Shown here: piece after piece, positions 1 to 7,144 of the stretch | How positions within the stretch are numbered: the stretch's first letter is position 1 | Layout: each line of letters begins with the position of its first letter | Assembly: GCA_024640665.1 (NCBI GenBank) | Contig: JAHEEO010000009.1 | Location: 1 to 24,154 of the forward strand | Direction of reading: 5' to 3' | Length of the DNA stretch: 24,154 bases | Source of the DNA: Rhodospirillales bacterium | GTDB lineage: Bacteria > Pseudomonadota > Gammaproteobacteria > Steroidobacterales > Rariloculaceae | The notes under the pieces: generated by a model | What the model was told of the DNA's origin: nothing | What the model saw: the letters and a program-made list of their open reading frames with translations, nothing else | Databases searched by the model: none | Position numbers and translations under genes: made by a program

Positions 1-67
1 TGCCCACACGAGCCGTTCACGCGTTATGATTGCTGTATCGCTGGGGGTTTGAGTGAGGGCGCAGGAT

Positions 68-490
68 ATGGTCGTAAAGTTTGTACTGGCTTGCATTGCC
101 GCTATTGGCGCACTGGCTGGCTCATTGGAAGCGGCAGCCCACCATGCATTTACCGCTCAATATGATGCAGACAAACCCCATGTGCTCGATGGCGTCGTTG
201 TAAAGATCGAGTGGCTGAATCCGCACACTTATTTTTACGTCGACGTGGCTGATGCCGACACCGGCAAAATCACCACTTGGGCGGTCGAGATGGGCTCCCC
301 GGTTGCGCTGATGCGCCGTGGCTGGACCCGCAACTCCATGCATATCGGAGACATAGTCGAGGTGGATGGGATACTCGCCCGCGATGGCAGTGCGTCACTG
401 AATGCCCAGTCCGTTGCGCTGGCATCCACCGGTCAGCGCTTGTTTACGCGATCTGGACCCGAACAGCAGCAAGTCGAGCAGCAGCAGTGA
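68..490 (+). CDS. DUF6152 family exported protein (copy 1)
   Basis: This is a small exported protein of about 140 residues. It has an N-terminal signal peptide (MVVKFVLACIAAIGALAGS, likely cut before HHAF) and then the DUF6152 pattern: HHAF..QYDADKP, GVVVKIEWLNPH, YFYVDV, RRGWTR and GDIVEVDG. The mature part looks all-beta and resembles an OB-type barrel, which is inference. Function is unknown. The tail is glutamine-rich (EQQQVEQQQ). I start it at ATG 68, preceded by GAGGG at 9-base spacing; a GTG at 53 in the same frame is the alternative. The stop overlaps the GTG of the next gene by four bases, so the two are probably translationally coupled. A clear paralogue lies at 3557-3973 and is followed by the same partner gene. 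The promoter would lie at or before the left edge of the window. Confidence 0.88.
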   Translation: MVVKFVLACIAAIGALAGSLEAAAHHAFTAQYDADKPHVLDGVVVKIEWLNPHTYFYVDVADADTGKITTWAVEMGSPVALMRRGWTRNSMHIGDIVEVDGILARDGSASLNAQSVALASTGQRLFTRSGPEQQQVEQQQ

Positions 491-1302
491 GCTTTGCTGG
501 CGTAAGCAGATTCCAGCCGCTGGTACGAGTCACACCGATGGTGCGCGTGGCGCTGAGCGTGCTGTGCTGCAGCGCAATGGCATTGAGCGCCGGTGCTCAG
601 ACCGGGTCAGCGGCCGCAGACGCCAATGCGACACCGCGGCTCGCCAACGGTCGCCCCAACTTGGGTCCGCTCGCCGACGGCAAGGGTTTTTGGGATCGCG
701 GCCCAGGCCCAATGGTTGGTGGGGCCGATTATCCACCGCCCGACGAAGTGCCGTTCAAACCCTGGGCCCGAGCGCTCTATGACTATCGTCAAGAAACGCT
801 GGCGAAGGACGATCCCCACGTGCGCTGTACGCCGCCCGGCGGTCCGCGCCAGTTTGCCGTGCCTTTTGGGCTTCAGATTATTCAAGTGCCGACGGTAAAA
901 CGGATCTTTATTTTGTCCGGTGGTTCTGTTCGGCCGTGGCGCGAGATTTACATGGACGGACGTGCGCATCCGGAAGGTGATTATCTGAATCCGAGTTATT
1001 TCGGGCATTCGGTCGGGCACTGGGAAGGCGATACGCTGGTCGTCGATACAGTCGGATTCAACGAGCGTTTCTGGATGCATCGTGAAGGCTATCCGCACAC
1101 AAAGGCGCTGCATTTAGTCGAGCGCATCTCGCGCCCTCGTCTCGATACTTTGCGTTATGAGATCACAATTGACGACCCGAACGCTTACGAGTCGGCTTGG
1201 ACAACCGCGTGGAACAAATCCTGGAACGCCGATGAAGAAATCATCGAGTACTTCTGTCACGAGAACAACCGCGACCAGTACAGAATGGTTGGCGACAACT
1301 AA
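487..1302 (+). CDS. Exported protein of an unnamed family (partner family, member A)
   Basis: I do not recognise a named domain. The protein has a Sec-type signal (hydrophobic VALSVLCCSAMALSAGA, then QTG). Its mature domain is closely related to the proteins at 2700-3557 and 4035-4853. Shared blocks are PF.PWARALYDYRQ, a DDPHVRC segment (Cys near residue 114), WREIYMDGR, GHSVGHWEGDTLVVDTVGFN (near 173-192), PHT, ERISRP, TLRYEITIDDP and YFCHEN (Cys near 257). The invariant His, Asp, Glu and Cys residues suggest a metal site or enzyme, but this is inference. The GTG at 487 overlaps the previous stop, matching the 1-base GTG overlap in the other DUF6152/partner pair. ATG 538 would give a shorter signal peptide and is a fair alternative. 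The gene ends in a tandem repeat it shares with the convergent MFS gene. Confidence 0.8.
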   Translation: MSFAGVSRFQPLVRVTPMVRVALSVLCCSAMALSAGAQTGSAAADANATPRLANGRPNLGPLADGKGFWDRGPGPMVGGADYPPPDEVPFKPWARALYDYRQETLAKDDPHVRCTPPGGPRQFAVPFGLQIIQVPTVKRIFILSGGSVRPWREIYMDGRAHPEGDYLNPSYFGHSVGHWEGDTLVVDTVGFNERFWMHREGYPHTKALHLVERISRPRLDTLRYEITIDDPNAYESAWTTAWNKSWNADEEIIEYFCHENNRDQYRMVGDN

Positions 1303-1333
1303 CGCAGTCAACTAACGCAGACGGCTAACGCAA
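1296..1333. repeat. 13-bp tandem repeat spanning two convergent stop codons
   Basis: The 12-mer CAACTAACGCAG occurs at 1296-1307 and again at 1309-1320, each followed by one variable base. A third, partial copy (CTAACGCA) starts at 1325. The period is 13, so the CTAA core places TAA stops at 1300, 1313 and 1326 in all three plus frames. The same cores place TAG stops in all three minus frames. The first copy ends the plus-strand partner gene and the third ends the minus-strand MFS gene. Confidence 0.8.
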
Positions 1334-2596
1334 CTCAGCAGCCTGACTCGCAATGCTGGCGTGTTCGCTTTTATCTTTAACCGGAGGCACCCAGAACCGC
1401 GGTTTAATGGGAATCAGTGTGAGCGTCGCGAGTGCGGCAATGCAGCCATAGACCGCCAGGCCGACACTGAAATTGCCGTACGTGTCGGCCAACCAGCCAA
1501 ACACCGGAGGCCCTGCTGCGAAGCCTAGATTTACGCATACCGCCATGATGCCCATCGTTAGGCCGATTCGCTCCATACCGAAGTAGTGTTTCGTAAGAAT
1601 GGGAACGTCGACGATCATGCCGCCGTGTGCAACGCCACGCACAACGATGAAAAGCAGCATGGAGCCAATGCCAGCGATCGGCAGGCCAAGAAAAATCGAT
1701 ACCGCCAGCAAGAAGTAGAAGAATGTCACGCCGCGAATCGAGAACTTGTCGTAAAACCATCCCGATCCGATTTTAGCCAGCACGCCAATGGTTGCCATCA
1801 GGCTGCCGGCCCAGGTGATCGTGCTGCGCAGATCCATGCCTTTGTCGACGCGTAAGAAATTCACGTAGTTCTGCATCAGCGCTTGATCGACGGCCGACAC
1901 GAGAAAAATTCCAATGGCGATGAGCCAAAAGCCCTTTTCTGCACTGATCAGGCGGAAGTGCTGCCACGTCGACGTGGTGCTTTGAACCGGCGTGGGACGG
2001 CTGACAATCTCGCTCATGCGTTTGTCCCTCGCCATGAATATCAGCCATGTGGGCACCGCGATCACTAGTGGGCCGAGGCTCAATAAAGAGATGATTGTGC
2101 GCCAATTCATGGAGTCGAGGGCCGTTCCCCAAACCCAGGGCATGACGACGCCGCCGAAGCTGGTTGCCGTTAAGACGATGCCCATTGCCAAGCCTTGGTT
2201 GGCGGAAAACAGTCGCGCCACCACAACCTTCATCGCCGCGACGATGGACGAAGCGGAAAACCCCAACATGACTCCGGCAAGATAGTAGACCGGCAGGTTT
2301 GTCGCGAAATAGAACATCGCCATTGCGATGCCGCCGGCCGCCGCGCCAACCAGCACGGTCCAGCGGCCCCCCATTTTATCGAGCAGGATACCCATGGTGA
2401 GTGCAGCGACCGCACCCATCAGGAATTTTGCGGTTGAGAGGAGGTTGACCTGTGCGTTGGACCAGCCAAATTCTTCCATCGCAGCCCCGTACATAAAAGG
2501 CAGCGAATAGGTGGGCACGCCAAATGCAAAAAAGACCAGTAGAAACGCGACAACGAGCATGGGCCAGTTATCGAGGAGTTCTTCCTTAGCGCTCAT
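1325..2596 (-). CDS. MFS transporter, 12-helix type
   Basis: This is a major facilitator superfamily carrier of 423 residues with about 12 membrane helices. It starts MSAKEELLDNWPMLVVAFLLVFFAFGVPTYS. The loop after helix 2 carries the MFS motif A form GILLDKMGGRW, and a long cytoplasmic loop near the middle (MARDKRMSEIVSRPTP) divides two halves. The overall look resembles OFA/monocarboxylate-type carriers, but the substrate cannot be read from sequence. I use ATG 2596 because a run of six G lies about 7 bases upstream as a ribosome binding site; TTG 2611 would add five residues. A small AGGCA/TGCCT hairpin sits just before that site. The gene lies about 100 bases downstream of the partner-family gene and is probably the last gene of that minus-strand block, so it may export or import a compound handled by those envelope proteins. 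Confidence 0.9.
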   Translation of the reverse strand: MSAKEELLDNWPMLVVAFLLVFFAFGVPTYSLPFMYGAAMEEFGWSNAQVNLLSTAKFLMGAVAALTMGILLDKMGGRWTVLVGAAAGGIAMAMFYFATNLPVYYLAGVMLGFSASSIVAAMKVVVARLFSANQGLAMGIVLTATSFGGVVMPWVWGTALDSMNWRTIISLLSLGPLVIAVPTWLIFMARDKRMSEIVSRPTPVQSTTSTWQHFRLISAEKGFWLIAIGIFLVSAVDQALMQNYVNFLRVDKGMDLRSTITWAGSLMATIGVLAKIGSGWFYDKFSIRGVTFFYFLLAVSIFLGLPIAGIGSMLLFIVVRGVAHGGMIVDVPILTKHYFGMERIGLTMGIMAVCVNLGFAAGPPVFGWLADTYGNFSVGLAVYGCIAALATLTLIPIKPRFWVPPVKDKSEHASIASQAAELR

Positions 2597-2651
2597 GTCA
2601 GTGCCCCCCAAGGCATCGGTGCCTAGCGTTTGTCTTAGTTATCTCACGAAG

Positions 2652-2682
2652 TGCCGCCAACGCGAGAGGCCGTTTGGTGGCA
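2652..2682 (-). terminator. Imperfect hairpin between partner gene B and the MFS gene
   Basis: The arms TGCCGCCAA (2652-2660) and TTGGTGGCA (2674-2682) pair with one mismatch around a 13-base loop. No T tract follows on the minus strand. It could weaken read-through into the MFS gene or protect the 3' end of the upstream message. Confidence 0.3.
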
Positions 2683-2699
2683 GACGCGCGTTGTCTTGT

Positions 2700-3557
2700 T
2701 CAATTTTGTGGTCCTATCATGCGTTGCGCGTCAAGATTGTTTTCCTGGCACAGGTAATCGAAAGGCTCATTGCCGGGCGACCAGGAGATGAACCATCCGC
2801 CGGACCAGGTGTCGGTATAGGCGCCGGGGTCATCGATGGTGACTTCGTAACGCAGCGTATTGAAATCGGGCCGCGATATTCTCTCTATTGTGTGTAATTG
2901 AGTGGTATGCGGAATGCCTTCGCGAGTCATCCAGAATTTATCGTTGAAGCCGATTGTATCGATGACCAACGTATCGTCTTCCCAGTGCCCGACCGAATGG
3001 CCGAACCAGGTCGGTTCGGGGTTTTGCGGATGGTTGCGGCCATCCATATGTACGACGCGCCAGGAATGCGGCGCACCCACGCTCAGAAATATGATTTCGC
3101 CGGCGTCTGGCAGGTCCAATATTTCGAATCCATAGGGCGTGTGGAACATACGGGCGCCGCCGGAAGGTTTACAGCGCGTATGTGGATCGTCTTTGGTCAT
3201 GGTCGCTTGGCGTTCGTCGTAAACGGCGCGTGCCCAAGCTTGAAACGGCACTTCATCGATCGTCAGATTGGTCGGCAAATTGAGCGCGCCCAAAGGGCCG
3301 GCGTCCAGCGCGCCTTCGCGCACGTTCGTCGCCAAGGTTGAGCCGGCGCGACCGTCCCAGTTGCCGATTTCCCCTGGGGGGCCGGTCAGGCTGATGCGGC
3401 CATCGGGGTGGCGTGGTGCAGGTCGCGAGGGTGCGGCATCGCGTGGCTGGGCCAAAGCGCTTCCAGTGAATGCAGCGCAAGCGAGTAAGACAGCAATGGG
3501 AGCTGCGTTGTGCCAATGGGTTTTCTGAGGCGTCTTGTGGCGGCCGATGATGGACAC
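2700..3557 (-). CDS. Exported protein of the same unnamed family (partner family, member B)
   Basis: This 285-residue protein has a signal peptide (NAAPIAVLLACAAFTGSALAQ, cut after ALA). A Pro/Arg-rich linker follows, then the same mature domain as member A. Seen blocks are DEVPFQAWARAVYDERQ, DDPHTRC, RMFHTPYGFEIL, WRVVHMDGR, WFGHSVGHWEDDTLVIDT, PHTTQLH, ERISRPDFNTLRYEVTIDDPGAY and YLCQENN. Both cysteines seen in member A are kept. Its GTG start (3555-3557) overlaps the TAG stop of the DUF6152 gene by one base (TAGTG), so translation is probably coupled. No other start is available upstream of the signal peptide. The repeated pairing with DUF6152 suggests the two proteins act together in the periplasm; this is inference from gene order. 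Function is unknown. Confidence 0.85.
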   Translation of the reverse strand: MSIIGRHKTPQKTHWHNAAPIAVLLACAAFTGSALAQPRDAAPSRPAPRHPDGRISLTGPPGEIGNWDGRAGSTLATNVREGALDAGPLGALNLPTNLTIDEVPFQAWARAVYDERQATMTKDDPHTRCKPSGGARMFHTPYGFEILDLPDAGEIIFLSVGAPHSWRVVHMDGRNHPQNPEPTWFGHSVGHWEDDTLVIDTIGFNDKFWMTREGIPHTTQLHTIERISRPDFNTLRYEVTIDDPGAYTDTWSGGWFISWSPGNEPFDYLCQENNLDAQRMIGPQN

Positions 3558-3973
3558 TATTGATCGCCCGCGGTGATCGTCTGGCTTTCGCTGGAGGCCG
3601 CGCCAAGCACTTCGCCGGTTGAGGTCATGACGACGCGGCGCGCATTAGCCGTGAGGCTGCCATCGCGCGCGCGGGTGCCGTGCACTTCCAGGACGTCGCC
3701 TATTCGCATCGTGTTTCGTTTCCAGCCGCGCTGCTGCAGCATGTGCGGCGGCCCCATCTCGAAGCCCCAGTTTTCGATTTTTCCCGACGCTTCGTCGGTC
3801 ACGTCAATGTAGAAATAGACGTGCGGGTTCATCCATTCGATTTTAGTGACGACGCCGGTGACGGTGAGTGGTTGGTCCGCGTCGTATTGGGAGCGGAAGG
3901 AATGGTGGGCTTGTGCGGCAGCGCAAAACGCTAGCCCGAGTACCAAGAAAAATTTCGCAAGCTTGTCGATCAC
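3557..3973 (-). CDS. DUF6152 family exported protein (copy 2)
   Basis: This second DUF6152 protein has 138 residues. The signal peptide is KLAKFFLVLGLAFCAAAQA, followed by HHSF..QYDADQP, GVVTKIEWMNPH, YFYIDV, MGPPHMLQQRGWKRNTM and GDVLEVHGTRARDGS. It aligns over its whole length with copy 1 at 68-490. I place the start at GTG 3973 because a strong GGGAGG lies six bases upstream and the signal peptide begins there. An open frame continues upstream to 4066 but codes a non-signal-like extension and overlaps the lipoprotein gene. It sits between the lipoprotein gene (61-base gap) and partner gene B (one-base overlap). Function is unknown. Confidence 0.87.
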   Translation of the reverse strand: MIDKLAKFFLVLGLAFCAAAQAHHSFRSQYDADQPLTVTGVVTKIEWMNPHVYFYIDVTDEASGKIENWGFEMGPPHMLQQRGWKRNTMRIGDVLEVHGTRARDGSLTANARRVVMTSTGEVLGAASSESQTITAGDQ

Positions 3974-3979
3974 GCCAGG

Positions 3980-3985
3980 CCTCCC
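3980..3985 (-). promoter_or_regulatory. Ribosome binding site that fixes the DUF6152 copy 2 start
   Basis: GGGAGG on the minus strand, six bases before GTG 3973. It supports the short, signal-peptide start over the longer reading to 4066. Confidence 0.7.
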
Positions 3986-4034
3986 ATCAGTTATCGTAGC
4001 TCGTTGTGTGTCAACGGTGAATGCACCAATGCCT

Positions 4035-4853
4035 TCACTGTTCGCAGAATCGCTCGGCAATCTCACCGCCGTCTATCCAGTTCAATGTCCACTCGGCCGT
4101 CCAGGGCCGTGTGTATGTGTAAGGGTCGTCGATAAGCACTTCGTATTTTAGCGTCGCGTAATCGGGTCGGGAAAAGCGCTCGGTCAAGCGCAGTGCTTCG
4201 GTGTGAGGCAAGCCCCCGTTGCTGAACCAAAAGCGGGTGTTGAATCCGCTCGATGCAACAACCAGTGTGTCGCCTTCCCAGTGCCCGCTCGAATGACCGT
4301 AATAGGTGCCGGCAACTTCTTCCGGATCAGGCGCTTCGCGGCCGTCCATAAAGATGACGCGCCAATTGCGATTGCCGCCGCCGAAGATGAGGTAAACCCG
4401 GTCGAAGTTTCGATCCTGGATAATTCGAAAGCCGCCGGGTGCATGCAAATGCCGGGGTCCCGCCGGCGGCAGGCAGTACTGCACCGGGTCGTCCGCCAAA
4501 CCATTGGCCTGACGATATCGGAACAGCGCCAAGGCCCAAGGTCGTAATGGTGCGACACGTTCGGCAGCGTCGCTGTCGGCCAGCAGGCCTTCGGTTGTGA
4601 TGACCGCATCTACGCCGCTTTCAAACAGTGCGTTGACGCTCGGTTCGCCCCAATAGCCTTTTTCGCCCGGAACGCGGTCGAAACGGACGACGCCGTCCTC
4701 GTAGCGGGGCGTAGGACGGGTCTGCGCTGGGGTCGGCGAATTGTTTGCGGCGGGTGTCGAGTCGGGCGGTCCGCCACAGGCTGCGAACAAAGCGATTGTC
4801 AGCGGAGTGAGCGCGCGGAGGAGCAGGTGGCGCAAGCGGATATTAGCGCGCAT
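4035..4853 (-). CDS. Lipoprotein of the same unnamed family (partner family, member C)
   Basis: This 272-residue protein is the third and most divergent member of the partner family. The N-terminus (MRANIRLRHLLLRALTPLTIALFAAC) reads as a lipoprotein signal with the modified Cys at residue 26, followed by a Pro/Thr/Asn-rich linker. Family blocks are LRPWALALFRYRQ, DDPVQYC, PPAGPRHLHAPGGFRII, WRVIFMDGR, YYGHSSGHWEGDTLVV, GLPHTEALRLTERFSRPDYATLKYEVLIDDPYTYTRPW and a C-terminal RFCEQ. It lacks the EN-plus-tail that follows the last Cys in members A and B. Unlike them it has no DUF6152 gene directly before it. It starts two bases after the stop of the small secreted protein at 4856-5224, so the two are surely cotranscribed. 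Being membrane-anchored, it could recruit the soluble members to the envelope, which is speculation. Confidence 0.82.
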   Translation of the reverse strand: MRANIRLRHLLLRALTPLTIALFAACGGPPDSTPAANNSPTPAQTRPTPRYEDGVVRFDRVPGEKGYWGEPSVNALFESGVDAVITTEGLLADSDAAERVAPLRPWALALFRYRQANGLADDPVQYCLPPAGPRHLHAPGGFRIIQDRNFDRVYLIFGGGNRNWRVIFMDGREAPDPEEVAGTYYGHSSGHWEGDTLVVASSGFNTRFWFSNGGLPHTEALRLTERFSRPDYATLKYEVLIDDPYTYTRPWTAEWTLNWIDGGEIAERFCEQ

Positions 4854-4855
4854 GT

Positions 4856-5224
4856 TTATTCGCGTGAAATGACCACTTCTGAAGTGATACCTGCTTCGGT
4901 CCAGGTGCCTTCAATGCGGCGATTATAAGACCCGATGTCCGTTAGTGTGCCGCGCAAAGCGATCTCGGCCCCTGTTGCGGAGTGTGCTTCGATCCGCACG
5001 CCCCAGTTTTGCGGTATCAGTTCGGCAGAGTCGAAAGCTATTGAATTCGGGCCCGGATTGATCATGCCGCTGATGGCATTACCGTCCCACTGCATCACCA
5101 GAACGATAGTGCGTTCGCCCACTTGGCCGCGCCAGGTGCCGTCGAGCGGAAACCCTTCCTGTGCCTGGCTGGCGAAGGCCAGGCTCAGCAATAACGGCGC
5201 CGCCAGCCGAGAAATCGAGGCCAT
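4856..5224 (-). CDS. Small exported protein, unrecognised
   Basis: This 122-residue protein has a signal peptide (MASISRLAAPLLLSLAFASQAQ). The short beta-rich mature region contains DGTWRGQVGE, VLVMQWDGNAISGMINPGPNS and RRIEGTWTEAG. The GTW...GTW spacing with alternating hydrophobic strands suggests a small beta-barrel or lipocalin-like fold, but I do not recognise a named family. The start is well supported: a GGGGGAGGGG run lies just upstream of ATG 5224. It is the first gene of the minus-strand block, facing the divergent ankyrin operon across 322 bases. It precedes the lipoprotein gene by two bases. Confidence 0.75.
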   Translation of the reverse strand: MASISRLAAPLLLSLAFASQAQEGFPLDGTWRGQVGERTIVLVMQWDGNAISGMINPGPNSIAFDSAELIPQNWGVRIEAHSATGAEIALRGTLTDIGSYNRRIEGTWTEAGITSEVVISRE

Positions 5225-5546
5225 TGTTCCCCTCCCCCAAAGAAGCCGAGCTTAGGTTAGCATACTTGTTGCGCTTCAAAAGTGCGCAAACTGGTTGATA
5301 TAATAAGAATTAGTCCGCATATCAGCGGTGTAGGGGCATTGATGGGCCAAGCCCAATCAGGATTCCTGAAAAAGCAGTTTGTTGCTTGTAGCACGGCATG
5401 AGGCTGGATCTGGTATTTCCTTTGAATTCATTAGCCTATTGGTATTGGTAATAGGTACTCAGGTTGCTGGCATGCGGACAGTTTTCAGTTTATTCTCAAT
5501 CTAATAAGACAAATCGATGTCTTAGGTTCGAATGGGGAGATATCGA
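5225..5546. promoter_or_regulatory. Divergent intergenic region with short inverted repeats
   Basis: No gene is visible in these 322 bases. The promoters of both the leftward DUF6152/partner block and the rightward ankyrin operon must lie here or be shared. Three short inverted repeats stand out: TTGCGC/GCGCAA (5269-5289, 9-base spacer), CCTATT/AATAGG (5435-5455, 9-base spacer, spanning a direct repeat of ATTGGT) and TAAGAC/GTCTTA (5505-5524, 8-base spacer, about 22 bases before the ankyrin start). Each has only 6-bp arms, so any one could be chance. AT-rich stretches that could be -10 boxes occur near 5299-5306 and 5500-5506, but I could not fix a convincing -35/-10 pair. Confidence 0.4.
5534..5540 (+). 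promoter_or_regulatory. Ribosome binding site of the ankyrin gene
   Basis: GGGGAGA six bases before ATG 5547. It overlaps an earlier in-frame ATG (5532), which argues for 5547 as the true start. Confidence 0.65.
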
Positions 5547-7142
5547 ATGCAGACGCGACTTAGGCTAGTTAAGAACTCGGGTGTTGCGGTCGGATTATCC
5601 GCCGCCGGCCTCCTTGCACTGAGTTCAATGTTTTCGTTACCTTCGCTTGCCGCAGATGCGGCACTCGTCTCAGCAACGCGCGAAGGCAATCTCAGCGCAC
5701 TCAATTCACTCATACAGTCCGGTGCTGATGTCAACGCGGCTGAGCGTGACGGCACCACGCCGCTCTTATGGGCGACGTATGAATCCAATGTAGACGTGGT
5801 CAATCAGCTCATTGCAGCAGGTGCCGATCCGAATGCAACCAACAACTTCGGCGTCGCGCCTTTGCTGCAGGCCAGCCGGACCGGCGATAGCGCCATTGTT
5901 GAAGCGCTTCTAAATGGCGGTGCGGACCTACCGAGCGCCGTTCGCGACGGCGAGACGCCATTGATGGCAGCCGCCCGCGCAGGCAACGTGACCAGCGTCG
6001 AACTGTTGTTGAAGGCTGGCTCCGATCCCGATGCTACCGAGGCCTTCCAAGGACAGACCGCCTTAATGTGGGCAACGGTTGAAGGTCACCTGGAAATTGT
6101 CGACGCTCTGCTCAATGCGGGCGCTGATCCCAACATCGTGGCCCGCGCCACCGAACTCACGCGGCGCAAACCCGCGCGAGCGGATTTCCCGAGCGGCGGG
6201 TTCACGGCGCTCATGTTTGCAGCACGCAATGGTGATGTAGCGATCACGCAACGGCTTGTCGAGGCGGGCGGCGATCTGACAATGAGCAATCCCGACGGCG
6301 CAACGCCGACGATGATCGCCATCGTTAACGATCGCTTTGACTATGCGGCGAAGTTGTTGGAGCTTGGCGCTGACGCCAACGATGGTTCGCTTTATCAAGC
6401 CGTGCTAATGCGCGATGCGACAACCGACTGGCTTGCAAAAGATGGTACGCAGTGGCGTGCTGATCACTCAAATGAACTGACTGCGCTTGATTTGACGAGA
6501 ACTTTGCTCGAAGCCGGTGCCGATCCGAACAAGCCATTCATTGGCCAGCTCCATTCAACATCGATGTGTTGTGATACCAAAGAAAACGCCACGCCTATGT
6601 TCCGTGCGGCGGTAGCGGCCGATGTTGCTGCGTTGCAGTTACTCATAGAACACGGCGGTGATCTCGAATGGTCACCCACCGCGGATGGAGAAGGCGGAGG
6701 CTTTGGGCCGACGACGGCGGGCAAGACGCCGCTGATGGTTGCCATGAACGGTGGCAAGGGTGTTGGCATGGCTGGCGGGCCTGGCGATATCCGCGAAGGC
6801 GTCGCACCACCGTTTCGCGAAAAAGCCAACCGCGAACCCGTGGATGCTGTCCAAGTTCTGCTGGCAGCGGGTGCCAATCCAGATGCGGTGACAGCGGATG
6901 GAGACTCCGCGTTACACATGGCCGCAAAAGACGGCAAGCTAGACATTATTAGAGCGCTTGCCGATGCTGGGGCAACACTGGATTTGGCCAACGGCGAAGG
7001 CAAGACGGCCTTGGAGATAGTGGATGCAATGGAGCCGCGTGAGCCACCGCCGACGACTGGAGCTATGGCCGGTATGCCGCAAGGTGCGCAACCCGCTGAA
7101 GTGGCCGCGCTGTTACGCGAGTTGATGCAGGAGGGGCAATAA
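5547..7142 (+). CDS. Exported ankyrin-repeat protein
   Basis: This 531-residue protein has a signal peptide at residues 1 to about 35 (hydrophobic VAVGLSAAGLLALSSMFSLPSLA). About nine or ten ankyrin repeats follow, recognisable by DGTTPLLWATYESNVDVVNQLIAAGADPNA and many close variants (G.TALMWA...GH.EIVDALLNAGADPN). The repeats are interrupted near the middle by a non-ankyrin stretch with adjacent cysteines (SMCCDTKENATP) and by a Gly-rich insert (GEGGGFGPTTAGKTP, GGKGVGMAGGPGD). The C-terminal tail is PREPPPTTGAMAGMP. Ankyrin repeats bind proteins, so this is probably a periplasmic scaffold. It is the first gene of a coupled operon, ending two bases before the cytochrome gene, whose product it may hold or organise. 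The start is set by a GGGGAGA site. Export by Sec is inferred from the signal peptide. Confidence 0.92.
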   Translation: MQTRLRLVKNSGVAVGLSAAGLLALSSMFSLPSLAADAALVSATREGNLSALNSLIQSGADVNAAERDGTTPLLWATYESNVDVVNQLIAAGADPNATNNFGVAPLLQASRTGDSAIVEALLNGGADLPSAVRDGETPLMAAARAGNVTSVELLLKAGSDPDATEAFQGQTALMWATVEGHLEIVDALLNAGADPNIVARATELTRRKPARADFPSGGFTALMFAARNGDVAITQRLVEAGGDLTMSNPDGATPTMIAIVNDRFDYAAKLLELGADANDGSLYQAVLMRDATTDWLAKDGTQWRADHSNELTALDLTRTLLEAGADPNKPFIGQLHSTSMCCDTKENATPMFRAAVAADVAALQLLIEHGGDLEWSPTADGEGGGFGPTTAGKTPLMVAMNGGKGVGMAGGPGDIREGVAPPFREKANREPVDAVQVLLAAGANPDAVTADGDSALHMAAKDGKLDIIRALADAGATLDLANGEGKTALEIVDAMEPREPPPTTGAMAGMPQGAQPAEVAALLRELMQEGQ

Positions 7143-7144
7143 CT

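Noticed and set aside
1..52. TATGAT at 25-30 as a -10 box for the first DUF6152 gene.
   Set aside because: The matching -35 position (2-7) reads GCCCAC, which is not promoter-like, and the sequence is cut by the window edge.
277..486. Upstream extension of partner gene A through the DUF6152 gene.
   Set aside because: The extension is out of frame with the real DUF6152 protein, has no signal peptide and overlaps a conserved gene for 200 bases.
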